A stretch of 64,000 nucleotides of DNA from Anaeramoeba flamelloides (Eukaryota; Metamonada; Anaeramoebidae). Made by a program: the position numbers and the translations under genes. Location of the stretch: assembly GCA_027625915.1 (NCBI GenBank), contig JANTQA010000047.1, forward strand, positions 14,942,001-15,006,000, written 5' to 3'. The first letter of the stretch is position 1. Each line of letters opens with the position of its first letter. Of this stretch, positions 1 to 19,510 are shown in pieces. Below the pieces are notes generated by a model. The model was given only the letters and a program-made list of their open reading frames with translations. It was not told the origin of the DNA and ran no database searches.

Positions 1-2376
1 CAATTAAAAATGTACATTTAAGGACTATATTTCTATACCAGATGGTTTTGAGTTATTTTATATTCATTTATCAAAAAGAATCTACATTCTGATAAAATTG
101 GATAAAGAAATAACTTGTTCCAATGTTAAAAAAAAAAAACAAAAAAATTAAAAAATACATTTTGTAAGGTAAATTTCAAAAAAAAAAAAAAAAAAAGAAA
201 TTTGAGGAATTTTCAAGTACAAACACAGATTCTAAAATAGTTCCATTTTATAAAAGTAAATGAAAAAAATATTTAGAACAATCATAGATTAATGCTTTGA
301 TTTTTCTAGATTTAGAATGGAAATTAGGAAAATTAAAAATCAACTTTTTACTTGATTTATGAAGACATAATTTACTTTTTTGTAATTTACCTCCCTTGTT
401 AATTTTAAATATTTTTTATTTGATTTGATATCATTATACCTTTTTAAATTGGGGTCTAATAACCCCTCTAAAAATGAACAATTCTAACTTAAAATAAAAT
501 AATACCTTCAAAATATTGGAGAGAAGATTTATTGTAAAGAGTTTAGTGTTGAAAAAACATTTAATCTATTAATGGAATAATTTTGAAGTAATGAAAATTA
601 TGTTTTCAAATAAAAGAAGCTCAATATTACAGTAACAGAGTATCGCTACACCTTCATTATAAGCATTTTAATCTTGATTGAATTTTCTACAAATTAAAAA
701 ATAGCCCAACAAAAAATTTTATTTACTAAATTTGTATAAATCCAATTAACAATTATTGGTTTGTCATAAACAGTCAACCAGAAACTAATTTTATTGTATT
801 TTTCTATTTAAAAGGTCAGAAAATGACAAATAAAGTCAAAAAAGTTGAAATATTAAGATACTGCTTTTAGTACATGTGAATCAGAAAAAAATCCTTGAAG
901 AAAAATTCGTAATATTTATTATTAAAAAGAAAAAAGGCCTTGAATCAAGTACCCGGAATCAATATATTTTATTTAATTGTTCAGAAACCTAGCTTCTTTT
1001 ATTCAATTTATACTCAAAAAATGTGTTTAATTTCAAAATAAAAGATTTTTAAGAATAAGTCAGAGAAAGTACCGAGATTAATATAAGTAAAATATATTCA
1101 CTTGATACTAAATTGGAGGTGGTTTATAGTTTTTTGTCTTTTTTAGGAAATTAGGAGAAATTTACACAACCTTTATTCCATTTTTTTCTTTCTTTTTTTT
1201 TCTTTTAATATGAAATAAACATTTAAGCAATCTCCAAAAAAGTGAGAGGATTCATTACTTTTTAAATATCTTAATTGTACTTGATTCTTATAAAATTATT
1301 GAAATATCCAAAATTATCTTTAATCATTAATTGATTCTTTATAATAATAATTTAATTTATTTATTTGATTGACATTGCTTTAATTAAAGATTATAAAGTT
1401 TTTAATCTCGAATTTGATGAAAGTTTCCTAGTATGAAAATTGATGTTTTTTATTTTCTTTTTGATCTAAAAAAAATGTTTTCAAGAAGAGGTTTAATCTT
1501 GATAAATTTTAAAATCGAAGGAAAAACTCATAACTATATTTAATTGTTTCGTAATATATTTTTACCCTTATCTTGTTACTAGTTTTTGAGTAAAATTGGT
1601 TGGTATCTTATTGTTTTGTAAAAAAAAATTATGTTTTTTTTTTTCATTTTATGGAAATATTTCGATTAATATTTTTTGAAATACAAAACAATACTCATGT
1701 GATTCAATCAACCAATATTAATGTTTCTCTTAATTTTGTATTACAAATATATGAATAGGTCTACTAAAAAAAAATATTATTCGAGATATATAAAAAAATA
1801 AATACTTTTTTGTGAAAAACCTTATTTGATGATGAAAAATTTATTGAGGAATACTTGTTAAGCAAAGAGTCATGAAAGAAAAATATTGGGTTTATACTTT
1901 CAAGTTACAAAATTATACATCACTTTTACAAATCAAGAAAATATTGGGCAAGAATAGTCCTTATTTAAATTTTACCAAGAGCAAAACATAAGGGTTCATT
2001 GTAATTTATTTCAAAACAAGTCGAAAAAGGAAGTCTTTAATCTCTTGTTTTCTTTTTAGATCCACTTTAATACAAATTAAGAAAGCAGTTTATCCAAGCT
2101 AACCCATCACAAGTCTTTCTAACACCCAAACTGTCAGTGAATAAAAACAAAATTCGAAAAAGAATTTCCTTTTTCTATAACTGAATTTTACAATGCAAAA
2201 AATATAAAAGGTTAATTTCCAAAATAATTTAATTGTTGTTAAAATGTCTTCTGAAACATTAATATGAAGAACTTATTAAACAATTTTGTCAATATTACAT
2301 AAACAATTATGATCATTTTTTGTAAATATTCCTTGTTAATCGTTTAGTTATTTCACTTTAATTTGTACCATTTTAG
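1..2376. other. AT-rich non-coding stretch upstream of the kinase gene
   Basis: No convincing coding segment on either strand. It is dominated by A and T runs. The interval near 1430-1760 is a copy of a dispersed repeat listed separately. An AG directly precedes the kinase ATG at 2377, so a 5' UTR intron could end there, but no donor was identified. Confidence 0.6.
1430..1760 (+). repeat. Dispersed repeat family RA, copy 1
   Basis: Shares an ordered series of short blocks with 7720-7960, 62380-62850 and 63680-64000: a block like TTTATTTTCTTTTTGAT, then a CATAACT-type block, TTTAATTGTTTC, a TTTTTATTGAAATTG-type block, and GGAAATATTT followed by ATTTTGAAATA. Divergence is high and there is no coding content. 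Element type and exact ends are unknown. Confidence 0.6.
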
Positions 2377-10064
<7,688 letters not shown>

Positions 10065-10574
10065 TAATTTATAGAAAAAAATTTTATTTTAATTATTATT
10101 CAACTAGATTTTTACATCTTTATGAATTTTTTCTTATTGTTTATCTTTGAATTAAACATAAAAAATGTTCTTATCCAAAAAAAAAAAAAAAAAACACAAA
10201 AATTTTAAAAAATTAAACTTTTTTTGTAAAATTAAAATTGCTTGGTTTTATTAAATGAACAAAAAAAAAAATAGTTCAGCATCTTAAAAATATCGAAACA
10301 CTTTAATGATTAAGAACTATCTTTATTTTATATTTTGTGAGAACTGAAACACAATGTGAAACCAAGAAAAAATGGTTCAAAAGAATGCATGCTAAAGGAA
10401 AGTTAGAAAATTTTGCAAATCTTAGGTTTTTTTGAGGTTTTGAAGAAAAGTAAAAAAAAACAGTTTTTGATCCAAATACTTTTCCTAAATTCTCGAACAA
10501 AACAAAGTAAATTTTTTACTCTCAATAAATATATCAAAAATGAAAAAATCAAAATTTGGTTCCAAAAATATTAG
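10065..10574. other. 3' flank of kinase gene, AT-rich
   Basis: AT-rich sequence after the kinase stop with poly(A) runs near 10178-10195 and 10260. No clear gene. Polyadenylation presumably lies just after 10064, but signals cannot be told from background in this composition. Confidence 0.5.
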
Positions 10575-11345
10575 AAAAAAGAAAGAATAGGAGTTTATCA
10601 AGGAGATCCTCTTTCTCTTTTGATGTTAAAATTTATTAGTCACTTCTTAATTGAAAAAAAAAAATAAAAGATTTAGTTAAAGCATGTTCAAATGTTTGCA
10701 GATGATTAAATTTTAATAATGGAAGGCCTGATTTCAGAAATTGAAAAAAAAAGTTAATATCAATTTATAAAATTATCCAAGAATTTGGATGAACGTAAAT
10801 ACCGATAAAACTTTCAAATCAAACCAATTATCTGAAATAAAATCTTTAGGGCTTTAGCATGAAGAAGAGGAAGATTTAAAAAAAAACTTGAAAAAAGAAA
10901 AAGATAATTTTTAAAAAAATTAAAATGATCTTTAAACAGCAAAAAATTAATCTAATGGAGTAAAATTTCAAATGTTTAACTCGATATGCCTTAGCCAATT
11001 ATTTTAAATATTAGTTATATTTAAACAAACTAAAACAGATTTTGACTCAATTGATCTTTAGATAAATAAAAAAAGTCGAAAAATTTTTAAAAATTAAACC
11101 ACATTCCCCAAAGAATAATATATAAAACTGAAGTAAAAAATAGACCAAGTAAGAATTTCGATTTATAAAAGAAGATTTAAACTCAAAAAAAGAAATTTGA
11201 AATTCTGAGTTTTGAACACATTACAAATCATATAACATTAAAGGTTTTCAAAAAAGGAGACGAAAATCTTATATCGGAAATTGAAAACTTGGAATTATTA
11301 GATGTAAATGAAAAAGAAATTTTGAGAAAATTTAATAATAAATAA
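10575..11345 (+). mobile_element. Decayed LINE reverse-transcriptase fragment
   Basis: GGAGTTTATCAAGGAGATCC encodes the RT motif GVYQGDP seen in the LINE at 25341. The block CACATTCCCCAAAGAATAAT followed by ATAAAACTGAAG matches 25970-26000. Several frame breaks and an in-frame stop just after the catalytic aspartates make it non-functional. The end near ATTTTGAGAAAATTTAATAATAA has no clear poly(A). Same LINE family, older copy. Confidence 0.75.
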
Positions 11346-12419
11346 TACTTGGTGGAAAAGTCAAAAATAATTAAAAATTATTAAGGTAATATAATTTTAT
11401 ACATTCCAAAATTTTCCGAAAGTGTCCCCAAGGAATGTCAAATGTTGCAGAGTTGCTGCTATCAAGAATTTTAAAAAAATTGAGTCGAATATCTGGTTTT
11501 ATTCTTCTAGTGTAAATTATAGAAAAACTAATGAATGTGTTTTTTTTTGAATTTCAGACATAAAAAAAAAATCCATTTTAAAAAGAAATTTAACCAATTT
11601 ATAACTAAAATAATTGGATTTTAAAAACTTTTTGTTTTCATTTTTCTACCTTAAAAACATTTTTTTTTTGAAGAACACTAAAAAATAATTTTTTGTTATC
11701 GTTCGAATTATTTTACCATTAGGCTAACAATTAGAAAAAATCTTATAACTTTTTCAATTTTATCAATTTAAAGTTGAATTTTCAATGATTCATAAAAAAC
11801 AATTGATGAATTTGAAGATATTTTGTGATGAAATTTAAAAAGGTGAAATTCTACCAAAAAAATGAAAATAATTTTCATGAAAAATCCATTAGAATATTAT
11901 ATATTTTAATTTTGTTTTTTATAAAATTTTTATAACTTGTTGTTGATAGATAGTTTATGATTTCAATTGCACTCATTTTTCTTTATATATATATATAAAG
12001 AGAAGTTAAAAAAGAAAAAAAAAATGAAAAATAATTATTATCAAGTAAAAATAGATTAAATTAATAAGTTGAAGAAGTTGGGGATATGATAATTGATTTT
12101 GGATCCAAATGTTGTTTCATGGAATGTTGAAACACCGATTCCAACTTTAAAAGAAATAATCTCACAAAAATAAAATAAAATGAAAATTACTTTAATCATT
12201 TATTCAATAATTAAATATGTTACATTAAAGAATGAAAATATTTATTTTGGTTATTAAAAGTAATTGAACCAAATTGGGAATTTATTCACAAATTTTAATT
12301 TTGTTTTTTTTAAAAAAATATAACATTTTTGCATTATTAAATTTCAAAAATACTAGTAATAAAATCAAATTGAATAATGAAAATGATTCTGATAGAACAT
12401 AAAGTATCATGTCTGATAT
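11346..12419. other. AT-rich spacer
   Basis: Nothing gene-like. Holds a short (AT)n at about 11986-11997 and poly(T)/poly(A) runs. Confidence 0.5.
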
Positions 12420-13030
12420 AGGGAAATGATTTGAATCATTTTTTTTTTTTTTTTTTTTAATAAACTCAATTTCGCCCAAAAGAGCCCATCCAAAAAATGA
12501 AAAATTCACTTTTTTTTTTAAGAATCTAACAATATACGATTGTTTAGAAATAAGAGAAATAATAATTTTTTGTATTAGAGTTGAGATTCATGTATGAAAT
12601 ATCTTTGAATAAATTTCAAAAAAAAAAAAAAAATATTTAAAAAAATTTTTGGGCTCCTTTCATTGGAATGTCTTGTGTAACTTTTTTTAATTTCTTTCGA
12701 AAATTAAAACTGGCGAAAATAATATTTATTAATAGTAAATAAATAAATTTTAAAATAAAAGACAAAGCGTTAATTTTCTTAATGCTAATTTGGAGTTTCA
12801 AACATTTTTTTTTAAACTTTTTTCTTGATAAAGATAAAATTGAAAAGAAAACAAAAAGAAAAAAAAAATGAAATATAAAAAAAAAAAAAATTTTTTTTCA
12901 ATTAGAAAAAATAATTAGATCACATAATTTAATTTTTATTTTAATGAGAAAAATGAATTAAACTCAGAGAAAATATTTTATTTCTTCAAGAAAAACAGTA
13001 CGCTTTGACTGAAAAAGATTTTAGTTAAAT
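12420..13030 (+). repeat. Dispersed repeat R600, copy 1
   Basis: Shares ordered blocks with 27640-28210 (same strand) and with 45065-45545 and 57615-58175 (opposite strand): AAAAATGAAAAAT then CACTTTTTTT, AAATAAGAGAAATAATAA, GAGTTGAGAT, a homopolymer A tract, TTCATTGGAATG, AATTTGGAGTTTCAAACA and CTTTGACTGAA at the end. Variable homopolymers separate the blocks. Non-coding; class unknown. Confidence 0.7.
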
Positions 13031-13084
13031 AATTAAAAAAAATAACTTTAAATCAAATTATTCAAAAATTTTTAACAAAATGTT

Positions 13085-13420
13085 ACCAAAAACTTTTTAT
13101 TAAAATATTATCAAGCAGAAGATCCCATTATATTCAAATGGGATAATTTGTCTCGTCTTATATTTACTCTAATTTCATATTTTCTTTGATTTAAAATTAT
13201 ACCATTAACAAATCATTGTAAGATAATGCAGATCATTTAATCCTAATTATTAATGGAAATATCAGTTTTTGAAATCAAAAATTAAATTTGAATTATGAAA
13301 TAATTATTCAATTTAGACTAAAACCTAATAAAGATAAAACAGTTTTATCAAAATATTTTAAAAAAATCAATTTTTAGGTATTCATTGGGATAAAATTCCA
13401 TATATAGTATATAATTTTAA
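13085..13420 (+). mobile_element. Highly decayed LINE RT remnant
   Basis: GCAGATCATTTAATCCTAAT encodes ADHLIL, corresponding to the RT catalytic box, and CTAAAACCTAATAAAGATAA encodes LKPNKDK, corresponding to MNPNDDK in the LINE at 25341, followed by a GTATTCATTGG block like its YLGIW. Many breaks. Same family at low identity. Confidence 0.5.
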
Positions 13421-15500
13421 AAAAAAATCAAGAAAAATATTACAATCATAAAGGGGCTAAATATAGAGATAAATATAATTTTTTTTGAAAATATACTCAA
13501 CAATTGATTTTGTAAAAAAACTGTTCACAGAAATTAATTTTAAAAATCAAAATAATAATCTGAAAAAAAAATGATAATTTCCTGAAATATATATCTTTTA
13601 TTAACTAATAGTGTTTTATTATAATTGGATTTATTACAGAGTATGAAATGAACAAATATTTATTAATTTTTTTTTTTTAATTTAAAATTTTGTCAAAATA
13701 TACGTTATCAAAATATTATATACTGAAAAGTTTCATTCATTTTTCAAAATCAAAAACATAGTTTTCTTTATTGTAGAAGGCCTATATATTAACCGATCAA
13801 ACAAATTGACAATAAACGATAAGTTAATAAAGTATATATTTCTTAAAGTTCTATCATTCATGAGATAAATTTTCCAATTTGATCCTTCATTTTCTACATT
13901 TATTTTTTAAAAAGAGTTTTAGTTGTTAATTTTTTAATATATAAGAAAAATAATTTTAAAAAAATTGAAGAAAATTATCAAAAATTTTCAACAAATTTCT
14001 TTCATACTTGATAATTTACTTCAAAGATCAAAACAACTTTTCAACTTGATTTGAAATTTGGTTTGTGTATTGGGATGCTGTTTTAAAAGTTGCCTTAGTA
14101 TAAGAATGAAAAAAAGCACGGATTATATTTTGAAACACGGATTATAGTCTGTTGGAAACTGTTTTTTTAGTCACCCTGTACTAAATTCTGAGTTTAAACC
14201 ACAAATGTTATCTTTTTATTTTAGTTTTGATTCTTACTATCTTTGATCCACAGATTAAAATTAATTATGTATGTAAAAATATCGTTATTTGGGGCCAATA
14301 TTTTTTTATCACTTTACCTTTGAAACCTCACTTACTACATGCTTAAAAATATACCTTAGAAGTCAATTATCCTATTAATTTTTAATTTAAGATCATTATT
14401 ACTATTATTTTCAAATTAATAAAAGTAAATTTTTATTTTTAATTCCAAAAAGAATATTAATTATTACTGCTACAGCCAAATTAGCAGAGTAAACATTTTG
14501 TCTTGGTGTTCAAAAAAAGGAAGTTTAATTTAAAGTCTATAAATATCATTTCGAAACGATGTTGTAAAGATCTTTGAATTTTCTTCAATTTAAAACTATT
14601 AGAAAAATATTTGGGATCAGAACTAAAAATTTTCATTTTTTAATTGAATAATAGTAATATAAAAGTACCCACAAACCCTATAAAAAATAATATTTCCAGA
14701 ACCCAAAACTATTCTTTCATCCCTTCTTTGTGATTTCATTACAAAAACAAAAATTAAAACAAAAAAAACTCAATATTTTTGAAAAAAATTAAAATTTATA
14801 TGTGAATCAAAGATCGTATCAGCCTTTATCAAGATAAAAAAGGACAGTATTTGTAATGTATAGGAAGAGTTCATTTGAAACTTAACTTATATATCATTTA
14901 CATTTTTAAAATTGTTGATGGCTTTACAGCCCTTTTAAAAAAGGGAGGGACTGAGGTGTGATGTGAAGTGTTTCTTAAGCCACTTAAAAGAATTGATCAA
15001 ACAGCTTGATCAACATTTATAACACTTTTAGGAACTGCTCTTTTCAAAAAGAGAACAAAAAAGCTGATTATTAAACCAAATGAGTTTTTTTAAAAATGAC
15101 AAGTATAAAAAACAAAAAAGCTCTTAAAAAAGATTTCTCAGTTTATTTAAAGATCTTAACCAACTAAGGTCATTCCCTAATTTTAGGTGGTCTTTTTTGA
15201 AGCTTTGATTTTAAATATAAGACAAGGACTGTTTTGCCGTTATTTTTTTTAATTTGTTTTGAGATTTGTTCAATCTTAAAAAAAAAAGGATTAAAACAAA
15301 AAAGAAAAAAGTGAAAATTTAAAAATTGCACTTACTAACAGTAGGCATTTTTCAAAAGGTTTAAATATACTTTATTGTGGAGTATTTTGATTTAAAATGT
15401 TAATTTTTTTCGAATACAAAGCAGAAAACAATAAATAAAAAAAAAAAGAAGGAACAATTGATTGCTTTATCCTTTAACGAAACTTGATCGTTTATTAATG
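13421..15500. other. Repeat-rich non-coding interval
   Basis: Contains a segment at 14440-14640 that recurs at 17630-17830 (blocks AGCAGAGTAAA, GAACTAAAAATTTTCATTTT and TTTTTAATTG). A block at 13790-13880 is the reverse complement of 17460-17570. No supported gene. Confidence 0.5.
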
Positions 15501-15860
15501 TTAAATATCTTCGACCTCACTCTCGTTTGAATAACCATCTTTTTCTTCATTCTCATCACTTTCTCTTGGTAAAACAGAATCCGAACTGTTCTCATTTTCT
15601 GTAAAAGGGTCTTTTTCGTTGTTTGGATCATCTGAATAAGAGATGATATCGGACTCTGGAGAAGAATCAAAAACTTCTTCGCCGTATTTTGTTTTGCCTC
15701 CTGCTCCAATTGGGCCTCCAATTTGATCATCACTGCCAAGATCAGAATTTTCGTTTGTTTGAATTAAATCTTTACACTCCACATCAATGTTTTGTAATTG
15801 GGTGTGCTCGAGTTCTGTATTGTTTGTCTTTTTCTTGAAACAAGATGAAAAAAGTCCCAT
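15501..15860 (-). CDS. Small acidic protein with N-terminal acylation signal
   Basis: A single open frame of 119 residues starts MGLFSSCFKKK. Gly2 with Ser6 fits the N-myristoylation consensus, Cys7 is a plausible palmitoylation site and the following lysines would favour the inner face of a membrane. The rest is hydrophilic and rich in Asp, Glu, Ser and Asn (for example SDSVLPRESDENEEKDGY), and is probably disordered. Composition is clearly less AT-rich than the flanks, which supports a real gene. No family recognised. It could be a membrane-tethered scaffold or adaptor, but that is inference from the anchor only. No intron is needed. Confidence is for coding status, not function. Confidence 0.72.
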   Translation of the reverse strand: MGLFSSCFKKKTNNTELEHTQLQNIDVECKDLIQTNENSDLGSDDQIGGPIGAGGKTKYGEEVFDSSPESDIISYSDDPNNEKDPFTENENSSDSVLPRESDENEEKDGYSNESEVEDI

Positions 15861-16925
15861 AAGTGAAATAATCTGAACGTTATTTTTTAAAAAAAAAGCA
15901 AAAATGATCCAATTTTAAAAACCACGATTTGTTTTTTCGTTTGAATTTTTACATGCAATTTAGAGAGTGCTTACAGTTCTATATTCTTTTAATTTTACAT
16001 ACAGTTGTTAGTTCTTCTGTTTTTAAAAAAAAAAGAAATGTATCAAAATTCATTTCATATCCTAATGTTTTATATGAAAGAAAATCTTCACAATTACTTG
16101 GGAAAATGTTATTCAACCTAAAAAGGAGAACACTGTGACAAAACAAACAATAAATATATCTCATTAATATGGTAATTTATTTGATCTGTCAATTTTTGAT
16201 TCAGAATTACAATCATCTTGAATGCAAAAAATGTAAAACTTTCTGTTTACTCTTCATTTGCCATATTCCTTTTAACCTTAGAGTTTGCAAAGAAATATAA
16301 ACAAATTTATATTCGGTAATTATTTATGGATTTTTGTTATGTTTAATGCTTGAGGCAAAAGAAGAATTCCAAAAAAAAAAAATCTTTCAGAATTGAATAA
16401 AAAGATAACCAATTTATATTTTTATCTGATTTAAATTTTAAATACCACTAACAGAATTTACATTCAAAAACAGTATATAGTTTAAAAAAATAAAGTATTT
16501 CAAATATACTTTTTGTTTCAGAATAAATTGAACAAGATTTTCATTCTGTTTTGCAAAAAAATAGCATTATTATCATAGAAAATTTCAAATCTTAAATTCT
16601 TTAAAGAAGCTTAAATTATCAATTTACCTTTTAGTACTTGGGGGGTTGTTGATGAATTTTTTCTTGGCATGTTATTTTTTGCAAAGCTGATTGAAAATTT
16701 TGATCTTTTTATTTTCAAATTAATAGTATTTTTTGTCATGGAAATAGATGCCCGTTTCGTAAAAAAAAAAAATAGATTTTGAACAAATAAAAATGTTTAT
16801 TACTAATAGTCGTGATTATTTTTCATTAAATAAAAAAGTTAATTAGTGTTTTATCAAAAATTTTATGCAAGTTTTTAATTCATAATGCATTTAAATCGAA
16901 GGCTATGAAATTAAGGTTTCTTTAA
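15861..16925. other. AT-rich interval, nothing firm
   Basis: Short open frames on both strands near 15929-16164 overlap each other and neither shows a recognisable motif. This is presumably the upstream region of the minus-strand gene at 15501-15860. Confidence 0.4.
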
Positions 16926-17100
16926 GGTACTAATCTCTATTAAATTTTTTTACCTAAATTTAATGGAGATTGAGAAAAATTTTTATCAATTACTAAGATT
17001 TGAAAATCCCTGTTTATTTTCAAAATTAATCATATTTCTAGATAAGAAATCCTTCTTTAGAAATTGGTCAAAAAAAAAAAATAATAATAGAGACTAGTCC
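16926..17100. mobile_element. 175-bp TTAA-type MITE, internal-deletion derivative
   Basis: Left end GGTACTAATCTCTATTA and right end TAATAGAGACTAGTCC are inverted repeats. TTAA lies directly left (16922-16925) and ATTAA right. Both ends and about 80 bp inside each end match the 944-bp element at 49769-50712, so this copy looks like that element with its middle lost. Confidence 0.65.
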
Positions 17101-17884
17101 ATTAACCACTTTACAAAATATTATTATAGATATCAAAATAATTCATTCCAGTATTAAAAATTTAAGATTTATATACTCTAAAAAAAAAAATAAAATGATC
17201 AAAAAAACCGTGTAAAAGCTTCTAAACCAGTGTTTCAATAAAAAAGGCACCTTTCTTCTTCTTCTTTTCATTATATCATCTCATTAACTCAAATAGTTAT
17301 CTGATACCTAATCAATTTTGATGGTAATTACCTGGAAATTTTCAATTAGGGATTGAATTTGGTAATAATTTTTAGTAATTTTTTCCAATTTTTAAGTGAA
17401 ATTATTGGGTAATTGTGTTAAGAAAAAAATGTTCTCAAAAATTAAACTCTATTTTTTGAGATAAAATCACCAATTTGATCCTTTATTTTTCGAATTTCCC
17501 TTTTAATTAGAGAACTTTAAGAAACCACAAAACATTTAACTTATTGTTTATTGTCCGTTTCTTTGACAATTCCATCCTGATATTTTTGAATTAATAAATT
17601 AAAATTTTAACTTTCAAAATCTAAAATGTATATTCATTATTATTACTACAATCAAAATAGCAGAGTAAAATTTTGTCTTCAATTTAACAAACTTAGTCTA
17701 ATTTAATGTCTAAAAACACCTTTTCTAAATGATATTTTACTGAACTTTGGTTTTACTTCAACTTGTAAATTAGCAAAATATTTTGGAATGTGAACTAAAA
17801 ATTTTCATTTTTTAATTGGAAAATAACTCTTATGAAAAAAATTTGGTTAATTAAAAAAAATTGGGTAAGTCAAATTTTTTTTTT
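17101..17884. other. Repeat-derived spacer
   Basis: 17630-17830 is a copy of the segment at 14440-14640. No gene seen. Confidence 0.45.
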
Positions 17885-18690
17885 CGTTTTTAAATAGTAA
17901 ATATTAGAAAAATGAATTTTGGGTCAAAGTATCATTTTATGAACAAATCTTGCATTCAAGAAAAACCAAAGTAACTATCAATTATAAATTTCAAAAAAAA
18001 TATTATTTTGTTACATTTTGGCTTTTTAGATTACTGTGGAACTCTAAAAATACAAAAATTGAATTTCAATTGCAAACTTGACTAAAAATGTTATTTTTTT
18101 TATTCGATTACATCTAAAGACCAAGTTAGCGGTTGTTTGGGAAGAACACAAATAAAAAATTGTTTAAAATTAAGGTTTGTTCTACGTGGATTTAAAGAAT
18201 TTAAATAGTTTCTAAAATCTAAATATTTCGTTATTTTAAGTTTTGATTGTAAAACATTAGTGAAAATCAATTACTTTTTTTAAAAAATATCTATTTTGCA
18301 AGATTATTTGATTCCATTTAGTTTAAAAGGATATTTAAGATTAACCTTGATAAATTCATGTTATATAAGATTAAATATCTTATTTAATTAATAGATTGTA
18401 ATATTTCTTAATAAATAGTTATCTTTCTTTAATTATTCATATCTATAAATAAATAAATAAATAAATAGTTATTTTATTTTTAGTAAAGTTTATAATTAAA
18501 AATCAATTTTTGGTCTTTTAACTTTCAAAAGTTATTCAAAATGGTCAAAAGGCAACGAAATAATATTTTTTTTGAAAGTTATAATTGGTAGTGACTTTGG
18601 TTTTTCTTGAATGCAAGATTTCTTCATATAATTTTACTTTAATCAAAATTCATTTTGCTAATATTCACGACTGATAAATTCAAATATGTG
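17885..18690. mobile_element. Fold-back element with about 145-bp arms
   Basis: 17885-18030 and 18540-18690 are inverted copies: GAACAAATCTTGCATTCAAG and ACCAAAGTAACTATCAATTA on the left return as reverse complements on the right (TTTTTCTTGAATGCAAGATT). The 0.5 kb loop has no open frame. A MITE directly abuts the right arm at 18671. Family unknown. Confidence 0.65.
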
Positions 18691-18900
18691 TCTGAAAATT
18701 ATTACTTCACTTTCCATTTTACAAATTTTTTACCTTAGATTTGGATAAAGCATTTTTTTGATTTACATTTAAAGTAACTTTGTAAAATTAGATGATCTTT
18801 GAAATATTCCTACTAAAGTACTGTTTGAAAATTTGAGTTGGTATAGTTATAAAAATCGAAATTGAATAAAAAGTTTATTACGTGTGTTTGAATTTATCAG
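18671..18900. mobile_element. MITE of the CTGATAAATTC family, copy 1
   Basis: Begins CTGATAAATTCAAATA and ends TTTGAATTTATCAG, inverted repeats of about 15 bp around 200 bp. The interior (CCATTTTACAAATTTTTTA, AAAGCATTTT, AACTTTGTAAAATTAG) matches the copies at 33123, 37186 and 51442. Confidence 0.7.
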
Positions 18901-18959
18901 TATTTAAAAAACCAAAACAAATTTTTGACTGACCCAAATTTTTTTCACAATGATGTTAA

Positions 18960-19510
18960 GGGAGTAGTAATTTTTGAATATAAAATGAAATCTTGTCAAG
19001 AACTACAAATTTTTTTTTTGAAATTTGTGTTTCGACTTATTAAATGGATGAGTTAACCCCATTTAAACAATTTATAAAATTTAAGTCTCTTTTTTGAAAT
19101 TCAAAATTAGCATGTTCCAATATAAAACCAAAAAAAGTAACCTACTAAATTGTTTAATAATTAAGTTAATTCTTGAAAATGGGAAAACATATTTTTAGTT
19201 TTATGATGGAAAGTATTGGATTTCGAAAGCAAATTTTTTAATTGGTTTCTTTTTCTTTGATTGATATTTCAATTCAAATCTCAGCCAATAAAAGTAATTG
19301 TGGTATGTGTGATTCAATAAATGAATGTTTAGTAGAAACTTAACCTTATTTTATCAATTAAATTGAGATCTATTATGCAAACAATTTTTTTCTTTAATGT
19401 TTGAAAAAAAGTTGTTTTCTGATTTATAAAAAATTTCAAAAAAATTTTGAATTTTTGAATTTTTTCAAAAAATTGTTTGGTCTTATTCACAAGAATCCAC
19501 AACAATTCAA
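18960..19510 (+). repeat. Direct repeat RD, copy 1
   Basis: Matches 34005-34560 in order: AATAAAATGAAATCTT, GGGTGAGT/GGATGAGT, AACAATTTAT, AAGTGAATTCTTGAAAATGG-type, TTTCAATTC, GTGATTCAATAAAT, and AATTGTTTG at the end. Both copies lie next to a MITE of the CTGATAAATTC family or a TIR element. Non-coding. Confidence 0.65.

Noticed and set aside
15929-16164. Overlapping plus and minus frames upstream of the acidic-protein gene
   Set aside because: Neither has a motif, splice support or better composition than background, and they contradict each other.
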